From NCBI GenBank assembly GCA_001803395.1, contig MHBU01000031.1, forward strand, positions 198,632 to 262,631: DNA of 64,000 nucleotides, written 5' to 3'. Made by a program: the position numbers and the translations under genes. Positions 1-8,109 of this stretch are shown here, piece by piece. The first letter of the stretch is position 1. Every line of letters begins with the position of its first letter. The stretch is from Methylotenera sp. RIFCSPLOWO2_02_FULL_45_14 (GTDB taxonomy: Bacteria > Pseudomonadota > Gammaproteobacteria > Burkholderiales > Methylophilaceae). Under the pieces are notes generated by a model, which did no database searches, had not been told where the DNA came from, and was given only the letters and a program-made list of their open reading frames with translations.

Positions 1-1593
1 GGTACCATTGCAAAGTCCGGCACTAAAGAGTTTTTTAATGCACTTTCCGGTGACCAGGTAAAAGATGCGAATTTGATCGGTCAGTTTGGTGTGGGTTTTT
101 ATTCAGCGTTTATCATTGCCGATAAAGTAACCCTGACTACTCGTCGCGCAGGGGTTGCTGAAGCAGTGCGTTGGGAATCATCAGGCGAGGGCGATTACAC
201 AATAGAAGCTGCTGATAAAGCAACGCGCGGTACTGAAGTTGTATTGCATTTGCGTGAAGGTGAAGATGAATTTTTAAGTGATTGGAAGCTTAAATCGATC
301 ATCCGTAAGTATTCAGACCATATTACTTTGCCTATCGTGATGAAGAAGTCTGAATGGAAAGACGGTACTGAAGTGGCTACCGATGAAGATGAAACCGTGA
401 ATAAGGCTTCTGCATTGTGGGCGCGTAATAAAAATGATATTTCTGAGGAGGAATATCAAGAGTTTTATAAGCACGTTTCACATGACTTTGAAAACCCGCT
501 GGCTTATACCCACAGTCGTGTTGAAGGTAAGCAAGAATATATTTCATTGCTTTATATCCCTAGCAAGGCACCGTTTGATTTGTATGACCGTGAGCGTCGT
601 CATGGTATTAAGCTTTATGTAAAACGCGTGTTTATTATGGAAGACGCTGAAAAGCTGATGCCACAATATCTGCGTTTTGTGCGTGGCGTGATTGATACGT
701 CTGATTTGCCGTTAAATGTGTCACGTGAGATTTTGCAATCTAGCCGTGATGTAGAGGCGATTAAAGCAGGCTCCGTGAAAAAAGTATTAGGTCTGCTAGA
801 AGATATGGCGGAAAACAAGCCCGAAGATTACGCTAAATTCTACAAAGAGTTTGGCCGCGTATTAAAAGAAGGCCCAGGCGAAGATTTTGCTAATAAAGAA
901 AAAATCGCGGCGTTATTGCGCTTTGCTTCTACGAAGGCTGATACAGACGCACAGGATGTGTCACTTAAAGGCTACGTTGCGCGTATGCAGCCAGAACAGG
1001 ATGTGATTTATTACATTACCGCTGATAGCTTTGCTGCGGCACAACATAGCCCGCATTTGGAAATCTTCCGTAAAAAGGGTATTGAAGTGTTGCTGATGAG
1101 CGACCGAGTGGACGAGTGGTTATTGGGTAGCTTGACTGAGTTTGAAGGTAAGAAATTACAATCAATTGCCAAAGGTGACTTGGATTTAGGCAAGCTGGAA
1201 TCTGACACTGAAAAAGAGATTCAAAAGAAAATTGAAGAAGAAGCCAAATCATTAGTGGAAAGAATCAAGCAAACATTGGGTAGCCAAGTAAAAGATGTGC
1301 GTGTGACCCATCGTTTAACAGATTCTCCAGCGTGTTTAGTGAGTGATGCACAAGATTTGTCAGGTAATTTAGCACGTATGTTAAAGGCCGCAGGTCAAAA
1401 TGCGCCAGAGGCTAAGCCTATCCTGGAAATTAACCCAGCGCACAAGTTGGTGAAACGCCTTGAAAGTGAAACTGCGGATGATTTATTTGGTGATTTAGCG
1501 TATGTGCTGTTTGATCAAGCCTTACTGGCTGAAGGTGGTACGCTGGATGACCCTGCCAGCTTTGTTAAACGTATGAATAGCTTGATTAGTTAA
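1..1593 (+). CDS. htpG: Molecular chaperone HtpG (Hsp90), 5' truncated by window edge
   Basis: Bacterial Hsp90, a cytosolic ATP-dependent homodimeric chaperone that helps fold and remodel client proteins. The frame is open from base 1, so the gene starts outside the window; 530 codons are present of a usual ~630, meaning about 100 N-terminal residues are missing. The visible start still carries the end of the GHKL ATPase domain, including the [11 protein letters not shown] and [12 protein letters not shown] segments that form the ATP lid region. The middle domain follows, with the motif [13 protein letters not shown] near residue 240, then the C-terminal dimerisation domain ending HKLVKRLE...[11 protein letters not shown]. 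It ends just before a strong intrinsic terminator and appears to be the last gene of its transcript. Identity is secure; the real start cannot be seen. Confidence 0.97.
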   Translation, partial: GTIAKSGTKEFFNALSGDQVKDANLIGQFGVGFYSAFIIADKVTLTTRRAGVAEAVRWESSGEGDYTIEAADKATRGTEVVLHLREGEDEFLSDWKLKSIIRKYSDHITLPIVMKKSEWKDGTEVATDEDETVNKASALWARNKNDISEEEYQEFYKHVSHDFENPLAYTHSRVEGKQEYISLLYIPSKAPFDLYDRERRHGIKLYVKRVFIMEDAEKLMPQYLRFVRGVIDTSDLPLNVSREILQSSRDVEAIKAGSVKKVLGLLEDMAENKPEDYAKFYKEFGRVLKEGPGEDFANKEKIAALLRFASTKADTDAQDVSLKGYVARMQPEQDVIYYITADSFAAAQHSPHLEIFRKKGIEVLLMSDRVDEWLLGSLTEFEGKKLQSIAKGDLDLGKLESDTEKEIQKKIEEEAKSLVERIKQTLGSQVKDVRVTHRLTDSPACLVSDAQDLSGNLARMLKAAGQNAPEAKPILEINPAHKLVKRLESETADDLFGDLAYVLFDQALLAEGGTLDDPASFVKRMNSLIS

Positions 1594-1607
1594 CTATTAA
1601 GTTCGGT

Positions 1608-1645
1608 AAAAAAACCGCCTTGCGTGAGCTTGGCGGTTTTTGCAT
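1608..1645 (+). terminator. Intrinsic terminator of htpG
   Basis: A 9-bp stem, AAAACCGCC (1611-1619) against GGCGGTTTT (1632-1640), is followed by a short T run. It lies 18 bases after the htpG stop. The A-rich left arm means it could also work on the opposite strand for the DUF167 gene. Confidence 0.85.
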
Positions 1646-1737
1646 TTTTGCACAAAGAGACATTTTTCTTGCGTGACAATTTAAGTAAGCTGACTTCTTT
1701 TTGAAGTAAACTCAAAAGGCTCAACGCGTTACATGGA

Positions 1738-2031
1738 CTATAAATTTGGCTTGTTAAACATTTTCATATCCTGTGATAAATGTTTACTGATAACAGCAGG
1801 CAGCATTTTGGGCGATTTAATGCGCAATTGTTTATTGATATTCATCCTGGCAAATACCACTTCAATATCTTTGGCGCTTACGCCAAATACCTCTGCAAGA
1901 AATTTAACCATATGATCAGTGGCTCTGCCTGCCACCGGGGCAGTGGTGACACTTACTTTGAGTTGATTGCCTTTTGGTTTGCCAATAGCATTCAGCTTTG
2001 CGCTAGGGGTGCTGAGAATATTGAGTACCAA
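1738..2031 (-). CDS. DUF167 / YggU-family protein, start region interrupted
   Basis: A small DUF167 (YggU-like) protein of unknown biochemical role; the family is usually about 95-110 residues. The visible 97 codons contain the family core: LKVSVTTAPVAGRATDH, then FLAEVFGVSAKDIEVV and KQLRIKSP. The TTG at 2031 is the only likely in-frame start within the domain. However, coding similarity seems to continue upstream (residues CAWDDETLVLNIL, typical of the family N-terminus) as far as a TAA at 2074-2076. Beyond that stop, in the same frame, is an ATG at 2145 with a GGAG Shine-Dalgarno that overlaps the stop of a small upstream ORF. The gene may therefore be damaged by a nonsense mutation, or may start at TTG. 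Function not established. Confidence 0.7.
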   Translation of the reverse strand: MVLNILSTPSAKLNAIGKPKGNQLKVSVTTAPVAGRATDHMVKFLAEVFGVSAKDIEVVFARMNINKQLRIKSPKMLPAVISKHLSQDMKMFNKPNL

Positions 2032-2073
2032 TGTTTCATCATCCCAAGCACAGAAAGATTTTATGACTAATTT

Positions 2074-2145
2074 TTAGGGGGTTAAATCAGCATGCAAATT
2101 AGAGGTTGTGTTTTTAGCTTTGGCTTCATTAGACTTTTTATTCAT
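2074..2145 (-). pseudogene. Severed 5' end of the DUF167 gene (23 codons, then TAA)
   Basis: An ATG at 2145, with GGAG about 9 bases upstream, opens a lysine- and asparagine-rich 23-codon ORF that ends with TAA at 2074-2076. It is in exactly the same frame as the DUF167 domain just downstream (2145 to 2031 is 38 codons). The ATG overlaps the TGA of the preceding small ORF as ATGA, a translational-coupling arrangement. I infer that this is the original start of the DUF167 protein. A separate leader peptide remains possible. Confidence 0.45.
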
Positions 2146-2273
2146 AAGTTAGCTCCAAATGTTTGCTCCCATTCAGAATGAGTAGTATGTGTTTTTAGGC
2201 GCTGCATGATTTTTAGATGACGTTTTTTGAATTGTTCTTGGAAATCTTTGAGTCGAATTGCAGGGTTTGTCAT
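2142..2273 (-). CDS. Small basic ORF (43 aa) coupled to the DUF167 gene
   Basis: An ATG at 2273 opens a 43-residue basic ORF (MTNPAIRLKDFQEQFKKRHL...) rich in K, R, Q and H. Its TGA overlaps the next ATG by ATGA, which supports co-translation with the DUF167 reading frame. No family is recognised; the composition suggests a short helical, possibly nucleic-acid-binding peptide, but this is only inference. It is divergent from the YkgJ-type gene at 2334, and the 60-bp gap must hold promoters for both. Confidence 0.45.
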   Translation of the reverse strand: MTNPAIRLKDFQEQFKKRHLKIMQRLKTHTTHSEWEQTFGANL

Positions 2274-2333
2274 ATTTTAATCGTGATAAAATCTAGTGGT
2301 AGTTAAATTAGTCAACCAAAACAAGGTGATTCT

Positions 2334-2687
2334 GTGACCAAAAATAGTCAAGTCATTCGATTTTTTCGCACACGTATTCCTACCTTTGAATGTACGCCAG
2401 GCTGCCATGACTGCTGTGGACCTGTAACAGCCTCTTCAGAAGAAATATCCAGACTGCCAGTAAAAAGCGATTTAGAGCATGATCAGGCGCTGGCAGAGTT
2501 AAGCTGCCCATATCTGGGTAAGCATGGATGCCAGGTTTATGGCGAGCGCCCCTTGATTTGTCGTTTGTTTGGAACCACACCTCATTTGCCTTGCCCAAAC
2601 GGCAGAAGACCCACGGTCATGATTGAGCCGGAAATAGAGCGCAAAATCCACTGCTTTCTTGCTGAAACGCGCCAAGTGTTGCTTTAA
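2334..2687 (+). CDS. YkgJ-family cysteine-cluster protein
   Basis: A 117-residue protein of the YkgJ / UPF0153 family, thought to bind zinc or iron through a cysteine cluster; no reaction is established. It starts at GTG 2334, preceded by AAGGTGA as ribosome binding site. The cysteines are arranged as FECTPGCHDCCGP near residues 19-27, SCPYLGKHGC around 57-66, then LICR, LPCP and IHCF, a typical family pattern. It stands alone between a divergent small ORF and a broken acetyltransferase on the other strand. Family assignment is firm; function is not. Confidence 0.85.
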   Translation: MTKNSQVIRFFRTRIPTFECTPGCHDCCGPVTASSEEISRLPVKSDLEHDQALAELSCPYLGKHGCQVYGERPLICRLFGTTPHLPCPNGRRPTVMIEPEIERKIHCFLAETRQVLL

Positions 2688-2742
2688 TACGCGAACCTAA
2701 AATCGGTTAAATTGATTTCCAGCTGTTATATTTGCCCACACA

Positions 2743-3017
2743 TTAACGCAAACTGTAATCAAACAAATTCTCTCGTTGTTCGAAGCTGCAAGCCTCCTAA
2801 AATTGTTGAGCAATCACGTTATTGCGTTTCACTAAGCGGTGTATTTTTTGAATATCTTCGCTTTTAATTGCACGGGCGGCGGCACTCACTAATCGAGTAC
2901 CAATGCTTTGGGGGTGTCCGTTTGCCGCACATCAATATTGCCAGCGACTTCCCATAGTTTGATTAGCTTAGGATAGTCTCTTTCACGTATTGAATCTAAA
3001 ACAACCGGTTGCCTCAT
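2743..3017 (-). pseudogene. Broken GNAT-family N-acetyltransferase
   Basis: Remnant of a GNAT acetyltransferase. An ATG at 3017 opens MRQPVVLDSIRERDYPKLIKLWEVAG, which matches GNAT N-termini (x-IR-x-x-DY-x-x-LIxLWE). The frame then drifts. From about 2919 a second frame carries an acetyl-CoA-binding-like segment (HPQSIGTRLVSAAA) and a C-terminal segment KRNNVIAQQF-stop-EACSFEQRENLFDYSLR. There a TAG replaces the Tyr expected in the FYExxGF motif, and Ser replaces Gly. The stretch between the two pieces is too short for the normal middle of the domain, so an internal deletion is likely as well. It sits directly downstream of a ribbon-helix-helix gene on the same strand. Confidence 0.7.
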
Positions 3018-3028
3018 CGTCCATTCAC

Positions 3029-3208
3029 TTAGTTATTAAGCGGCATGCGGGCAATTTGTTCAGGACTGCCATATTGTTGAACGTAATCCCGAATCATCTG
3101 ACGCACGACTTGTGATGGCGTCAAATCACGTAATGTACAGATTTCATCAAATATCTGCTTTTTAGTTGGGTCAATTAACAATGTGAGTCGGGCAGTGCGA
3201 TTTTCCAT
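3029..3208 (-). CDS. Ribbon-helix-helix (CopG/Arc-type) DNA-binding protein
   Basis: A 59-residue protein starting at ATG 3208. The sequence shows a short beta strand (ARLTLLID), then helix-turn-helix elements (KKQIFDEICTLRDL and TPSQVVRQMIRDYVQQYG), the fold of Arc/MetJ/CopG regulators and many antitoxins. It stops 12 bases before the ATG of the broken GNAT gene, and could have been the regulator of that pair. A palindrome GTTAATATAATTAAC lies 31 bases upstream of its start and may be its operator. Too short for default ORF cut-offs, but coding quality is good. Confidence 0.7.
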   Translation of the reverse strand: MENRTARLTLLIDPTKKQIFDEICTLRDLTPSQVVRQMIRDYVQQYGSPEQIARMPLNN

Positions 3209-3238
3209 AAGGTTGCTTTCATTTAATGTTAATCTTAT

Positions 3239-3253
3239 GTTAATATAATTAAC
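3239..3253. promoter_or_regulatory. Palindromic operator candidate
   Basis: A perfect 15-bp palindrome, GTTAATATAATTAAC, in the 72-bp divergent spacer between the ribbon-helix-helix gene and sulP. A related half, ATGTTAATCTT, precedes it. It suits binding by a dimeric ribbon-helix-helix repressor; binding itself is inference. Confidence 0.4.
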
Positions 3254-3280
3254 GCTTAATCACAAACTTAATTTTTAATC

Positions 3281-4897
3281 ATGATTGCTATTCTCGAAGC
3301 AAAGCGTGCTGGTCTGCTATCAAGGGGTCATTGGCTCAACAATGTCTTAGCCGGCGTGATTGTCGGCGTTGTTGCGTTGCCGTTAGCGATGGCGTTCGCT
3401 ATCGCGTCTGGCGCTAAGCCTGAGCAAGGTCTTTATACGGCGATAGTGGCGGGCGGTTTGACCTCGTTATTCGGCGGTAGCCGATTGCAAATTGCCGGCC
3501 CTACTGGGGCTTTCATCGTGATTCTGGCAGGCATCACTGCCAAGTACGGCATTGAAGGTTTGCAGGTAGCGACGCTGATGGCAGGGATTATGCTCATGTT
3601 GATGGGGCTAACGCGACTGGGCGGTGTCATTAAGTTTATTCCAGACCCTGTTATTGTTGGCTTTACCAGTGGTATCGGCATCATTATTTTTGTTGGTCAG
3701 TGGAAGGACTTTTTTGGATTGTCACCAGTAATAGGTGTTGAGCATTTTCATGAGAAGTTCTGGCATCTGATACAAGCCTTTCCGAGTTTGCAACTTGAAT
3801 CTACCGTACTTGGGTTGCTGACGCTGGCGGTTCTTATACTATCTCCGCGTGTATTTAAGCGCATCCCATCACCGCTGGTAGCAATGGTAGTTGCTACGGT
3901 AGTGCAGTGGTTCTTTCATTTTGAACACGTGGCTACTATTGGCAGCGCTTTTGGTGGAATTCCACAAACCTTGCCACACTTTCAAGTGCCTTCGGTAACG
4001 TTTTCTGAAGTATTGAAATTGATCGGCCCAGCTTTTACTATTGCCCTATTAGGCGCCATTGAATCGCTGCTATCAGCCGTGGTGGCAGATGGCATGACTA
4101 GTACCAAACATGACTCCAATCAGGAGCTGGTCGGTCAAGGCATTGCCAACATCTTTTCACCGCTGTTCGGCGGCTTCGCCTCCACTGGTGCTATTGCTCG
4201 TACCGCCACCAATATCCGTAACGGCGGAACCAGTCCATTAGCAGGTCTCGTTCATGTGGTCACGCTTGTCATCATCGTGTTAGTACTGGCGCCATTAGCC
4301 TCTCATATTCCGCTGTGTGCGCTATCAGCCATTTTATTTGTCGTGGCTTACAACATGAGTGAGTTGCACCGTTTTTCTCACATGGTACGTACTGCACCAA
4401 AGCCAGATGTGGCGGTATTGATAATTACATTTGTGTTGACGGTGTTTGGTGATTTAGTCATCGCCGTCAACATTGGTGTGTTGCTGGCTTGTTTGCTGTT
4501 TATGAAGCGTATGTCTGAGGCTGTTGTTATTAAGCAGCAGACACATGAGAAATTGATATTAGAAATTGATAATAAAGATTTTCAACTTCCTCCTAAAACG
4601 GTTGTATTCGATATTGAAGGACCATTTTTCTTTGGTGCCGCACAACATCTTGAAAGCGCGCTGGAGAGTGTTCACGGACACGCTGAGATATTAGTGTTGC
4701 GTTTAGGCAAGGTGCCATTTATCGATGCCACTGCGATGCAATCACTATGGGGTTTGCTTGATACTTGCAGGCGACATAAAACGCGTTTGGTATTGTGTGA
4801 GCCACGACCCAATGTGTTTAACAAATTAAAACTGGCTGGGTTAGTCGCACAGATTGGTCCGGAAAACATGCTGGAACATATCTATCAACTTCATTAG
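3281..4897 (+). CDS. SulP-family anion transporter with STAS domain
   Basis: A 538-residue inner-membrane anion permease of the SulP/SLC26 family (sulfate, bicarbonate or related anions; substrate not readable). The N-terminal ~400 residues contain the usual hydrophobic helices, with the family motifs GVIVGVVALPLAMAFAIASG near residue 25, the LQIAGPTGAF segment near 70 and the GGFASTGAIARTATNIRNG loop near 310. The last ~105 residues form a cytoplasmic STAS domain (VVFDIEGPFFFGAAQHL; PFIDATAMQSLWGLLD). A small receiver-like ORF follows by 17 bases. No carbonic anhydrase is next to it, so bicarbonate transport has no contextual support. Confidence 0.92.
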   Translation: MIAILEAKRAGLLSRGHWLNNVLAGVIVGVVALPLAMAFAIASGAKPEQGLYTAIVAGGLTSLFGGSRLQIAGPTGAFIVILAGITAKYGIEGLQVATLMAGIMLMLMGLTRLGGVIKFIPDPVIVGFTSGIGIIIFVGQWKDFFGLSPVIGVEHFHEKFWHLIQAFPSLQLESTVLGLLTLAVLILSPRVFKRIPSPLVAMVVATVVQWFFHFEHVATIGSAFGGIPQTLPHFQVPSVTFSEVLKLIGPAFTIALLGAIESLLSAVVADGMTSTKHDSNQELVGQGIANIFSPLFGGFASTGAIARTATNIRNGGTSPLAGLVHVVTLVIIVLVLAPLASHIPLCALSAILFVVAYNMSELHRFSHMVRTAPKPDVAVLIITFVLTVFGDLVIAVNIGVLLACLLFMKRMSEAVVIKQQTHEKLILEIDNKDFQLPPKTVVFDIEGPFFFGAAQHLESALESVHGHAEILVLRLGKVPFIDATAMQSLWGLLDTCRRHKTRLVLCEPRPNVFNKLKLAGLVAQIGPENMLEHIYQLH

Positions 4898-4914
4898 CGA
4901 GAGGAAAGTGATCA

Positions 4915-5202
4915 GTGAACAACAAAGCATTGGTGATACAAGACAGTCAAACAACCTCGTTTGACGATAACACATTCATGACCAGCAGAAATCTGGTGGC
5001 CGAATATTGCAGCACAGGATCAAGTGCTTTGTCCGCAATCACAACGGCACGCTATCGATGTGTAGTGGTGTCTATGGATATGCAGCGAGAAGATCCGATA
5101 GCCATTATTGGCGCGCTGCGCGGTGCTGAAAACACACTTGGTTTATCTCCGCTCAGATATTGGTTACAGGCAGAGTTCGTCAGCCGACACAGTCGGAAAT
5201 GA
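4915..5202 (+). CDS. Degenerate response-regulator receiver-like protein (95 aa)
   Basis: A GTG start with AGAGGA upstream opens a 95-residue ORF. It resembles the first two thirds of a CheY-like receiver domain: ALVIQDS at the N-terminus, STGSSALSAITTARYRCVVVSMDMQ around residues 33-57 (cf. SGxEAL...YDxVLMDxQMP) and IIGALRGAENTLGLSP. The putative phospho-acceptor is D55, but the MP after it is missing, one of the acidic-pocket residues is replaced, and the domain ends before the conserved Thr and Lys. It follows sulP by 17 bases. It is probably a decayed or truncated receiver rather than a working phospho-switch. Confidence 0.5.
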   Translation: MNNKALVIQDSQTTSFDDNTFMTSRNLVAEYCSTGSSALSAITTARYRCVVVSMDMQREDPIAIIGALRGAENTLGLSPLRYWLQAEFVSRHSRK

Positions 5203-5385
5203 CTAAATTCAACATCAGTGCACAGATTTGGTCGTACCATTTGAAGTGATCATCATCACGTCATTTACGCCCGCCATAAATACTTTTGCAAAGGTTTCAC
5301 TCAGTTAAATGTCTAGGTACTATTGAGTTGCCCTTTAGTTATTTGGTAATGCCAATTTAACTTTTACAAAAGCCGGTGCATTTTT

Positions 5386-5394
5386 TGCTAGAAT
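5386..5394 (+). promoter_or_regulatory. Extended -10 promoter of glgP
   Basis: The sequence TGCTAGAAT is an extended -10 element (TGn plus TAGAAT) predicting a start near 5401. It overlaps the ATG at 5393, which makes that upstream codon an unlikely translation start and favours the ATG at 5426. Confidence 0.5.
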
Positions 5395-5425
5395 GGCGTG
5401 TATTCATCACTACAAGACCTGCAAA

Positions 5426-7942
5426 ATGAAAACGTCAAATGAAACAACAGCAAAATCAAAAAAAACGCTTAAAGCTAAAGCGAGTGTTATTCCTAAGCTC
5501 ACGCCGATTCATCAATCTTTACAAAATCATTTGATTTTCTCAAGCTTCAAGACTAGCAATGCTGCTACGCCTAGAGATTGGTATGAAGCCGCCAGTTATA
5601 CAGTGCGAGACCATGTGGTGGCACGTTGGATTAAAACGGCGGAATCTTATTATCGTGATGATCCTAAGCGCGTTTATTATTTATCATTAGAGTTCTTAAT
5701 CGGCCGTATGTTGAGTAATGCTGCACTAAATTTGGGCGTTAATGATGAGTTGAAAGAAGGTTTGGCATCATTAGGACACTATTTAGAAAACACCGTGGAA
5801 TTAGAAACAGATGCCGCATTGGGTAATGGTGGCCTAGGTCGGCTTGCTGCATGCTTCCTGGATTCTATGGCAACCATGGATATTCCAGCGGCAGGCTATG
5901 GCATTCGTTATGAATACGGCATGTTCAGGCAATCGATTGAAAATGGCCAGCAGGTTGAAAACCCTGATAACTGGTTGCGTTATGGCAATATTTGGGAGTT
6001 TCAACGCCCTGAGGCTACCTACGGCATCAAATTTTACGGCCATGTGTTGAAGTATCCAACGGATGATGGCGAAGTGGAACGTTGGGTGGATGCTGAACAC
6101 GTGGTGGCAATGGCCTATGATGTGCCAGTCCCTGGCTATGGTACTGATACCGTAAACAACTTGCGTTTATGGTCAGCCAAAGCTGCGCGTGAGTTTGATT
6201 TAAAGCATTTTAATGATGGTAATTATGAAAAAGCGGTTGAAGAACGTAATGCTACAGAGAGCATTTCTAAAATATTGTATCCAAACGACGCTTCGGTGTT
6301 GGGTAAAGAGTTGCGCTTAAAACAGCAGTATTTCTTTGTATCTGCCTCTATTCAAGATATTTTACGTCGCTTTTTAAACACGCATGAAATGAAGAAACAA
6401 GCGGATTGGAAAATCCTGCCAGAAAAAATCGCCATTCAACTCAATGATACGCATCCAGCCATTGGTGTGGCTGAAATGATGTATCAATTAGTAGATGTGC
6501 ATGCGTTACCTTGGGCTTTTGCTTGGGAATTGGTAGGTAAAATTTTTGCTTACACTAACCACACGCTCATGCCAGAAGCCTTAGAAACTTGGACGGTTGA
6601 TTTGTTTGGCCGTTTATTACCCCGCCATTTAGAAATTATTTATAAAATCAACTTTGAATTTTTACACATGGTAAATCATCACTTCCCAGGTGATGCTGAT
6701 TTGCTCAAACGTGTATCAATTATTGATGAAACTAATGGTCGCCGTGTGCGCATGGCGCATTTGGCGGTAGTGGGTAGTCATACCGTTAACGGCGTTGCGG
6801 CACTGCACAGCGAGTTATTGAAGCAGCATCTTTTTGCAGATTTTGATCGTATTTACCCTGGAAAATTAACCAATGTGACCAATGGCATTACCCCTCGCCG
6901 TTGGTTAAATCAGGCTAACCCTGGATTAACTGCACTGATTGAAAAGGCCATTGGTGCGGGCTTCAAAAAAGACCTCACGCAAATTAAAAAAATCACGCCT
7001 TTAGCAGATGATGCAGATTTTAGAAAAGCCTTTGCGGCGGTAAAGTATGCCAATAAAGTAAGATTGGCCGCAAAAATTGAACAAAAAACAGGCATTAAAC
7101 TTAACACCAATAGTTTGTTTGATGTGCAAATTAAACGTATTCACGAATATAAACGCCAATTGCTTAATGTATTGCACGTGATTACTTTGTATAACCGCAT
7201 TCGTAGTGGCGAAAAAGGTATTACGCCACGCACTATTATTTTTGGCGGTAAAGCGGCGCCCGGTTATTGGATGGCAAAACAAATCATCCGCTTAATCAAC
7301 GATGTTGCGGCAATTGTGAATGAGGATGTTGCCGTTGGTGATCAACTCAAAGTGGTGTATTACCCTAATTATGAAGTTTCAGCCGCTGAAATTTTATTCC
7401 CGGGCAGTGATTTATCTGAACAAATTTCAACTGCGGGTACCGAGGCAAGCGGCACCGGCAACATGAAAATGGCTTTAAATGGTGCGCTCACCATTGGTAC
7501 ATTGGATGGCGCCAATGTTGAAATTAAAGAAGAAGTGGGTGACGAAAATATCTTTATTTTTGGCTTAACAACCCCGCAAGTGGCTGAAATGAAAGCCAGT
7601 GGTTATACCCCGCGTGATTATTACCATAGTAATTTAGAGTTAAAACAAGTGCTGGATATGATTGCGAGTGGCTATTTCTCAGTGGATGAACCAAACCGCT
7701 ATCAAGCGATTGTTGATAATTTGTTGAACAATGATCAATATTTACTTTTAGTGGATTACGCCAGTTACATAGATGCGCAAGATAGAGTAGGTAAATTGTA
7801 TCAACACCAGGATGAATGGACGCGTATGGCGATTTTGAATGTGGCCAATATGGCCAAGTTCTCAAGCGATCGTGCTATTGGTGATTATGCTAATAATATT
7901 TGGCATGTGACGCCAAACGTAAAAGCTAAGACAAAAAAATAA
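5426..7942 (+). CDS. glgP: Glycogen/starch/alpha-glucan phosphorylase
   Basis: Glycosyltransferase family 35 phosphorylase: splits alpha-1,4-glucans with inorganic phosphate to release glucose-1-phosphate in the cytosol. From ATG 5426 it is 838 residues, normal for the family; an in-frame ATG at 5393 would add 11 residues but lies inside a predicted promoter. The PLP-binding lysine is in GTGNMKMALNGA, K681. Other family blocks are YYLSLEFLIGR, ALGNGGLGRLAACFLDS, AIQLNDTHPAIG and VTNGITPRRWL. No other glycogen genes are adjacent, and a terminator follows, so it is probably transcribed alone. Confidence 0.95.
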   Translation: MKTSNETTAKSKKTLKAKASVIPKLTPIHQSLQNHLIFSSFKTSNAATPRDWYEAASYTVRDHVVARWIKTAESYYRDDPKRVYYLSLEFLIGRMLSNAALNLGVNDELKEGLASLGHYLENTVELETDAALGNGGLGRLAACFLDSMATMDIPAAGYGIRYEYGMFRQSIENGQQVENPDNWLRYGNIWEFQRPEATYGIKFYGHVLKYPTDDGEVERWVDAEHVVAMAYDVPVPGYGTDTVNNLRLWSAKAAREFDLKHFNDGNYEKAVEERNATESISKILYPNDASVLGKELRLKQQYFFVSASIQDILRRFLNTHEMKKQADWKILPEKIAIQLNDTHPAIGVAEMMYQLVDVHALPWAFAWELVGKIFAYTNHTLMPEALETWTVDLFGRLLPRHLEIIYKINFEFLHMVNHHFPGDADLLKRVSIIDETNGRRVRMAHLAVVGSHTVNGVAALHSELLKQHLFADFDRIYPGKLTNVTNGITPRRWLNQANPGLTALIEKAIGAGFKKDLTQIKKITPLADDADFRKAFAAVKYANKVRLAAKIEQKTGIKLNTNSLFDVQIKRIHEYKRQLLNVLHVITLYNRIRSGEKGITPRTIIFGGKAAPGYWMAKQIIRLINDVAAIVNEDVAVGDQLKVVYYPNYEVSAAEILFPGSDLSEQISTAGTEASGTGNMKMALNGALTIGTLDGANVEIKEEVGDENIFIFGLTTPQVAEMKASGYTPRDYYHSNLELKQVLDMIASGYFSVDEPNRYQAIVDNLLNNDQYLLLVDYASYIDAQDRVGKLYQHQDEWTRMAILNVANMAKFSSDRAIGDYANNIWHVTPNVKAKTKK

Positions 7943-7953
7943 GCAGCGTACTT

Positions 7954-7987
7954 AACTTACAAGTAATCCTAACTTACAAGTAATCCT
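7954..7987 (+). repeat. Two tandem 17-bp repeats
   Basis: The 17-mer AACTTACAAGTAATCCT occurs twice head to tail, immediately after the glgP stop codon and just before the terminator stem. It looks like a simple slippage duplication. Confidence 0.85.
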
Positions 7988-8018
7988 AAGACTTTAGACT
8001 TTTAGTCTGGGTTTTTTT
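7985..8018 (+). terminator. Intrinsic terminator of glgP
   Basis: The stem AGACT (7989-7993) / AGTCT (8004-8008), extended by partial CC/GG pairing, is followed by a run of seven T. It lies about 45 bases after the glgP stop. Confidence 0.7.
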
Positions 8019-8109
8019 AAAGCTTAGCCTAAATTATTGTTACTTTTAATTAAATGACATAAATTTACGTTAAGCTTTAATTTTTGGTATTTGTTAATTG
8101 GAGATGGTC

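Noticed and set aside
1780..2070. 96-codon plus-strand frame over the DUF167 gene
   Set aside because: Complementary strand carries clear DUF167 similarity; this frame matches nothing recognisable.
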